A stretch of 8,189 nt of DNA from an uncultured Olegusella sp. Lineage in GTDB: Bacteria; Actinomycetota; Coriobacteriia; Coriobacteriales; Atopobiaceae. The stretch covers positions 1 through 8,189 of the forward strand of contig NZ_CAMXYY010000061.1 in the NCBI RefSeq assembly GCF_947253395.1, given 5' to 3'. Position numbers and translations under genes: made by a program. Below the pieces are notes generated by a model. That model had not been told where the DNA came from. It searched no databases and saw only the letters and a program-made list of their open reading frames with translations. Shown piece by piece: positions 5,634 through 8,189 of this stretch. Within the stretch, counting starts at the first letter, position 1; every line of letters starts with the position of its first letter.

Positions 5634-6664
5634 TGTTTGGCAGTCCTGCATATCCTAGCTATCGAATCTTTTTAGCAACTGCTATTGCTGCAGCAGTTTC
5701 TATAGTGCTCATGCCGTTCTTTATCAAGCTGATGCATCACGAACAACTAGGACAGCAAATTCGTGCTGACGGTCCGGGCACCCATCTTGTCAAGCAGGGC
5801 ACCCCAACGATGGGCGGCATTATTATTTTGCTTGCTGCCTTAGTTGCGACAGCTATTCAGGCACAGTGGACGCCTGGTCTTAGGCTTGCGGTAATTGCAA
5901 CGTTGCTTACAGGCTCTTTGGGCCTGCTTGATGATATTGAGTCTGTGGCTCATAAACGCTCCCTCGGTTTGACTCCGGGTCAAAAGATGCTGGGGTTAGC
6001 GCTGATTTCGCTGAGTTTTTGTACCATTGCGACGAATTTTTGTTATGTGCGTCCTACCGTGGAATTTCCGGGTGGTTTTACCGTTGATTTAGGGGTAGTG
6101 ACGTCTCATTTTTTGATTTTCGGGAAATGGATTCATTTCCCTTGGCTCTACCTTATCTTTGTATTTTTGCTTATGGCTGGTCTATCCAATGCGGTTAACC
6201 TTACCGATGGGCTGGATGGTCTGGCTGGCGGCTGTTCGATGGTTGTCTTTTTGATTATGGCGATGGTTGCTTTTTCATATAACGAAGCAAATCTAGCCGT
6301 CTTTGCGGGGTCTCTTGCTGGCGCTATCGTTGGTTTTCTTTGGTATAACTGTTATCCTGCTCAGATTTTTATGGGTGATACCGGTTCGTTAGGTCTCGGC
6401 GCTGCTTTTGCAGCTCTTGCGGTACTTACCAAGACTGAGTTGAGCTCGCTGGTCATGGGAGGCCTCTTTATCGTTGAGGCACTTTCAGTCATGATCCAGG
6501 TTGTGTCCTTTAAGCTGACGGGAAAGCGTGTCTTTTTGATGGCTCCTATTCATCACCATTTTGAAAAGAAGGGCTGGTCGGAGACTAAGGTAGTCATTCG
6601 TTTTTGGATTGTGTCTGCTGCTTTTGCAGCTCTTGGTTTTGCTCTGTACTTCCAGCTTCGCTAG
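5633..6664 (+). CDS. mraY: Phospho-N-acetylmuramoyl-pentapeptide-transferase MraY
   Basis: MraY transfers phospho-MurNAc-pentapeptide from UDP to undecaprenyl phosphate, forming lipid I at the inner face of the membrane. The protein is 343 aa with about ten hydrophobic segments, as expected. Signature motifs are KQGTPTMGG (54-62), LLDD (98-101, catalytic-site Asp pair), NAVNLTDGLDGLAGG (186-200), FMGDTGSL (246-253) and MAPIHHHFEKKGW (303-315, the His cluster). Start ATG 5633 shares a base with the murF stop (TAATG), and GAAAGGAG (5615-5622) lies 10 nt upstream, indicating translational coupling. No key residue appears to be missing. A perfect 8-bp inverted repeat lies inside the gene at 6122-6141. 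A 76-nt spacer with a hairpin follows. Confidence 0.99.
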   Translation: MFGSPAYPSYRIFLATAIAAAVSIVLMPFFIKLMHHEQLGQQIRADGPGTHLVKQGTPTMGGIIILLAALVATAIQAQWTPGLRLAVIATLLTGSLGLLDDIESVAHKRSLGLTPGQKMLGLALISLSFCTIATNFCYVRPTVEFPGGFTVDLGVVTSHFLIFGKWIHFPWLYLIFVFLLMAGLSNAVNLTDGLDGLAGGCSMVVFLIMAMVAFSYNEANLAVFAGSLAGAIVGFLWYNCYPAQIFMGDTGSLGLGAAFAALAVLTKTELSSLVMGGLFIVEALSVMIQVVSFKLTGKRVFLMAPIHHHFEKKGWSETKVVIRFWIVSAAFAALGFALYFQLR

Positions 6665-6694
6665 GGCAGAGTAGAGACAACATGAACTAATAAG

Positions 6695-6714
6695 AGACGC
6701 GCTTATAAGCGTCT
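6695..6714 (+). other. Hairpin in the mraY-murD spacer
   Basis: AGACGC (6695-6700) pairs with GCGTCT (6709-6714) around an 8-nt loop. An overlapping 12-nt perfect palindrome, CGCTTATAAGCG (6700-6711), gives an alternative fold. No T run follows, so it is not a standard terminator. It lies 11 nt before the murD ribosome binding site (GGGGAG, 6726-6731) and may affect message stability or murD translation. The palindrome could also be a protein-binding site. Confidence 0.45.
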
Positions 6715-6740
6715 GCTAATTGCTGGGGGAGTCTTACAAG

Positions 6741-8162
6741 ATGACAGAAAGCCAAACTGTTCTGGGTCATGTGCTCGTCCTCGGAATGGGGATGACTGGC
6801 GAGTATGTCGCGCGTTATTGTGCGGCTTTGTTGGGCAGTCGTGTCTTGTCCGTCACGCTCTATGGTGGGACAAGCTCCACTCAAGGTGATACAAGTGAGG
6901 CTTTGACGGCGCAAGGTGTTCATTGTGTGTTAGGTTCTGAAGCTGTGGAGGGCAGCTATGATCTCTGCATTGCTTCTCCTGGTATTTCTGAATTTTCACC
7001 CTTCTTTGTGGCAGCAAAAAACTGCAGCAAGGAGATAATTTCTGAGCCCGAGTTTGCCTGGCGTGAATCGCCACGCAATTGGATTGCTATTACAGGTACC
7101 AATGGTAAGACCACCACAACGAGCTTGACGACTGCGATTTTGCACGAAGGTCAGCGTAAGGCAACGTCGGTTGGCAATATTGGCTTTCTTGCGACCAAAG
7201 CACTTACGGGGCGCGCCGATGATGAATGGTTTGTGGCAGAGCTTTCGAGTTTTCAGTTGGCCTGCTGCAAGACGTTGCATCCGCGTGTTGCAATGCTGCT
7301 GAATGTGACGCCTGATCATATCGCTTGGCATAAGTCAATCGAAAACTACGCCGCTGCCAAAGAGCGTATCTTTGCCAACCTTGAGGTAGGAGATCTCGCT
7401 CTTATCTCTGATGCTGATGCGTGGTGCTGTGCTATTGCAGAGCGTCTCCAGGCGCGCAATTTGCGGGTTTGTCTGCTTAATCCTGCGCGTGATGCAGGTA
7501 GTCCCTGTGCTGCTTTTGTGCGAGCAGGGCAGTTGGTGGTACGCCTAGACGGTACGGAGCACCTCTTGGTACATGCCGACGAATTGCAGATAAAAGGTGA
7601 ACACAACCTTGCTGATGCACTTGCGGCTGCGGCTGCAGCCCTTGAGTTGGGTATTGATGTTGAAGCGGTAAATCGTTGCTTAAAAAGCTTCCATCCGCTT
7701 GAGCATCGTATTGAACCCTGTGGTGAACTTAAGGGCATTCACTTTGTGAATGATTCCAAGGCCACCAATGTTGATGCTACCGAAAAAGCGCTGGCAGCGT
7801 TTGCGCCGGGCTCATTGGTGTTGTTACTTGGTGGCCATGACAAGGGCACTGATCTTGATGAGCTGAGCCATCTTGTAGTCAAAACCTGTGCGGGTGTTGT
7901 TTGTTTTGGCGAAGCAGGGCCTCGTTTTGCAAAGGCGCTCGGTGCGCAGCTGCGCAATAACTCTGCGCTAAGCCTGAGGACTGTGGCACACCTTGCTGAT
8001 GCTGTGGATGCCGCTTGGGAACTTGCTCATAACGGTCAGTACATCTTGCTCTCTCCTGCCTGCTCTAGTTTTGATGAATTTTCTGGTTTTGAAGAGCGTG
8101 GGCGCGCCTTTAAGGACCTTGTAGCCCGTCTCATTGCCGCAGGAGGTCTGCAGCATGAATAG
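6741..8162 (+). CDS. murD: UDP-N-acetylmuramoyl-L-alanine--D-glutamate ligase MurD
   Basis: MurD adds D-glutamate to UDP-MurNAc-L-Ala using ATP in the cytoplasm. The protein is 473 aa, slightly longer than many MurDs. It has a Rossmann-like N-terminal domain with GMGMTG (15-20) and SPGIS (79-83), then the P-loop GTNGKTTTT (119-127). Next are ELSSFQL (167-173), NVTPDHIAWHKS (188-199) and KER with Lys207 (the site carbamylated in the family). The HNxxN-type motif GEHNLADALAA (286-296) is intact. FHPLEHRIE (317-325), NDSKATNVDAT (337-347), LLGGHDKG (362-369) and a C-terminal LSPACSSFDEF (437-447) follow. I chose ATG 6741 with GGGGAG (6726-6731) 9 nt upstream; an in-frame TTG at 6720 precedes that site. 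The stop overlaps the next gene by 8 nt. Confidence 0.98.
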   Translation: MTESQTVLGHVLVLGMGMTGEYVARYCAALLGSRVLSVTLYGGTSSTQGDTSEALTAQGVHCVLGSEAVEGSYDLCIASPGISEFSPFFVAAKNCSKEIISEPEFAWRESPRNWIAITGTNGKTTTTSLTTAILHEGQRKATSVGNIGFLATKALTGRADDEWFVAELSSFQLACCKTLHPRVAMLLNVTPDHIAWHKSIENYAAAKERIFANLEVGDLALISDADAWCCAIAERLQARNLRVCLLNPARDAGSPCAAFVRAGQLVVRLDGTEHLLVHADELQIKGEHNLADALAAAAAALELGIDVEAVNRCLKSFHPLEHRIEPCGELKGIHFVNDSKATNVDATEKALAAFAPGSLVLLLGGHDKGTDLDELSHLVVKTCAGVVCFGEAGPRFAKALGAQLRNNSALSLRTVAHLADAVDAAWELAHNGQYILLSPACSSFDEFSGFEERGRAFKDLVARLIAAGGLQHE

Positions 8163-8189
8163 AAGCACCGCGCGTGAGGTGTCTTCGCG
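8155..8189 (+). CDS. Start of the next dcw gene, probably ftsW (partial, cut by window end)
   Basis: An ATG at 8155 has a strong ribosome binding site, AGGAGGT (8141-8147), 7 nt upstream. It opens a frame that overlaps the end of murD by 8 nt and runs off the window (MNRSTAREVSS so far). Eleven residues are not enough to identify the product. In dcw clusters murD is most often followed by ftsW, the septal glycosyltransferase partner of FtsI, so FtsW is the likeliest product; murG or another dcw gene is possible. The reading frame and start are well supported, the identity only by gene order. Confidence 0.6.
   Translation, partial: MNRSTAREVSS

Noticed and set aside
6720..6740. TTG start for murD, seven codons upstream
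   Set aside because: It lies before the GGGGAG ribosome binding site, which is well placed for ATG 6741.

Overview
This window is a stretch of a bacterial division and cell wall (dcw) gene cluster. All genes are on the + strand in the order mraZ - rsmH - ftsL - ftsI - murF - mraY - murD - start of the next gene, probably ftsW. Base composition is roughly balanced and the Shine-Dalgarno sites are strong. FtsL has a long cytoplasmic tail and FtsI has no PASTA domains. My best guess, from the general look of the proteins, is a Gram-positive actinobacterium of the Coriobacteriia type, but nothing in the window proves the taxon.

Positions 1-287 hold no gene. This AT-rich leader contains a small palindrome (39-54), a near-perfect Fur-type inverted repeat (103-117), a short T-looped hairpin (126-141), three TGTC boxes spaced exactly 10 bp apart (174-197, probable MraZ operator), and a -10-like hexamer (210-215). 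mraZ follows with a strong ribosome binding site. rsmH comes 39 nt later and appears to start at TTG.

A 176-nt gap (1719-1895) separates rsmH from ftsL. This is unusual in an otherwise tight cluster. It holds a GC-rich hairpin just after the rsmH stop, an imperfect A/C-rich tandem duplication, and a second hairpin next to the ftsL ribosome binding site. From ftsL onward the genes are packed closely: ftsL-ftsI are 1 nt apart, ftsI-murF 14 nt apart, murF-mraY overlap at TAATG, mraY-murD are 76 nt apart with a hairpin, and murD overlaps the next gene by 8 nt.

The products work together. MraZ is the transcriptional regulator of the cluster and RsmH methylates 16S rRNA. FtsL and FtsI are divisome membrane proteins, FtsI being the septal transpeptidase. 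MurD and MurF add D-Glu and D-Ala-D-Ala to the UDP-MurNAc peptide, and MraY transfers the finished precursor to the lipid carrier. murE, which usually lies between ftsI and murF, is absent here. The MurF also lacks the HNxxN motif that is normally conserved in Mur ligases.

I see no mobile element, CRISPR array or RNA gene, and no clearly new system. The points most worth following are the regulatory DNA upstream of mraZ, the rsmH-ftsL spacer and the altered MurF motif.
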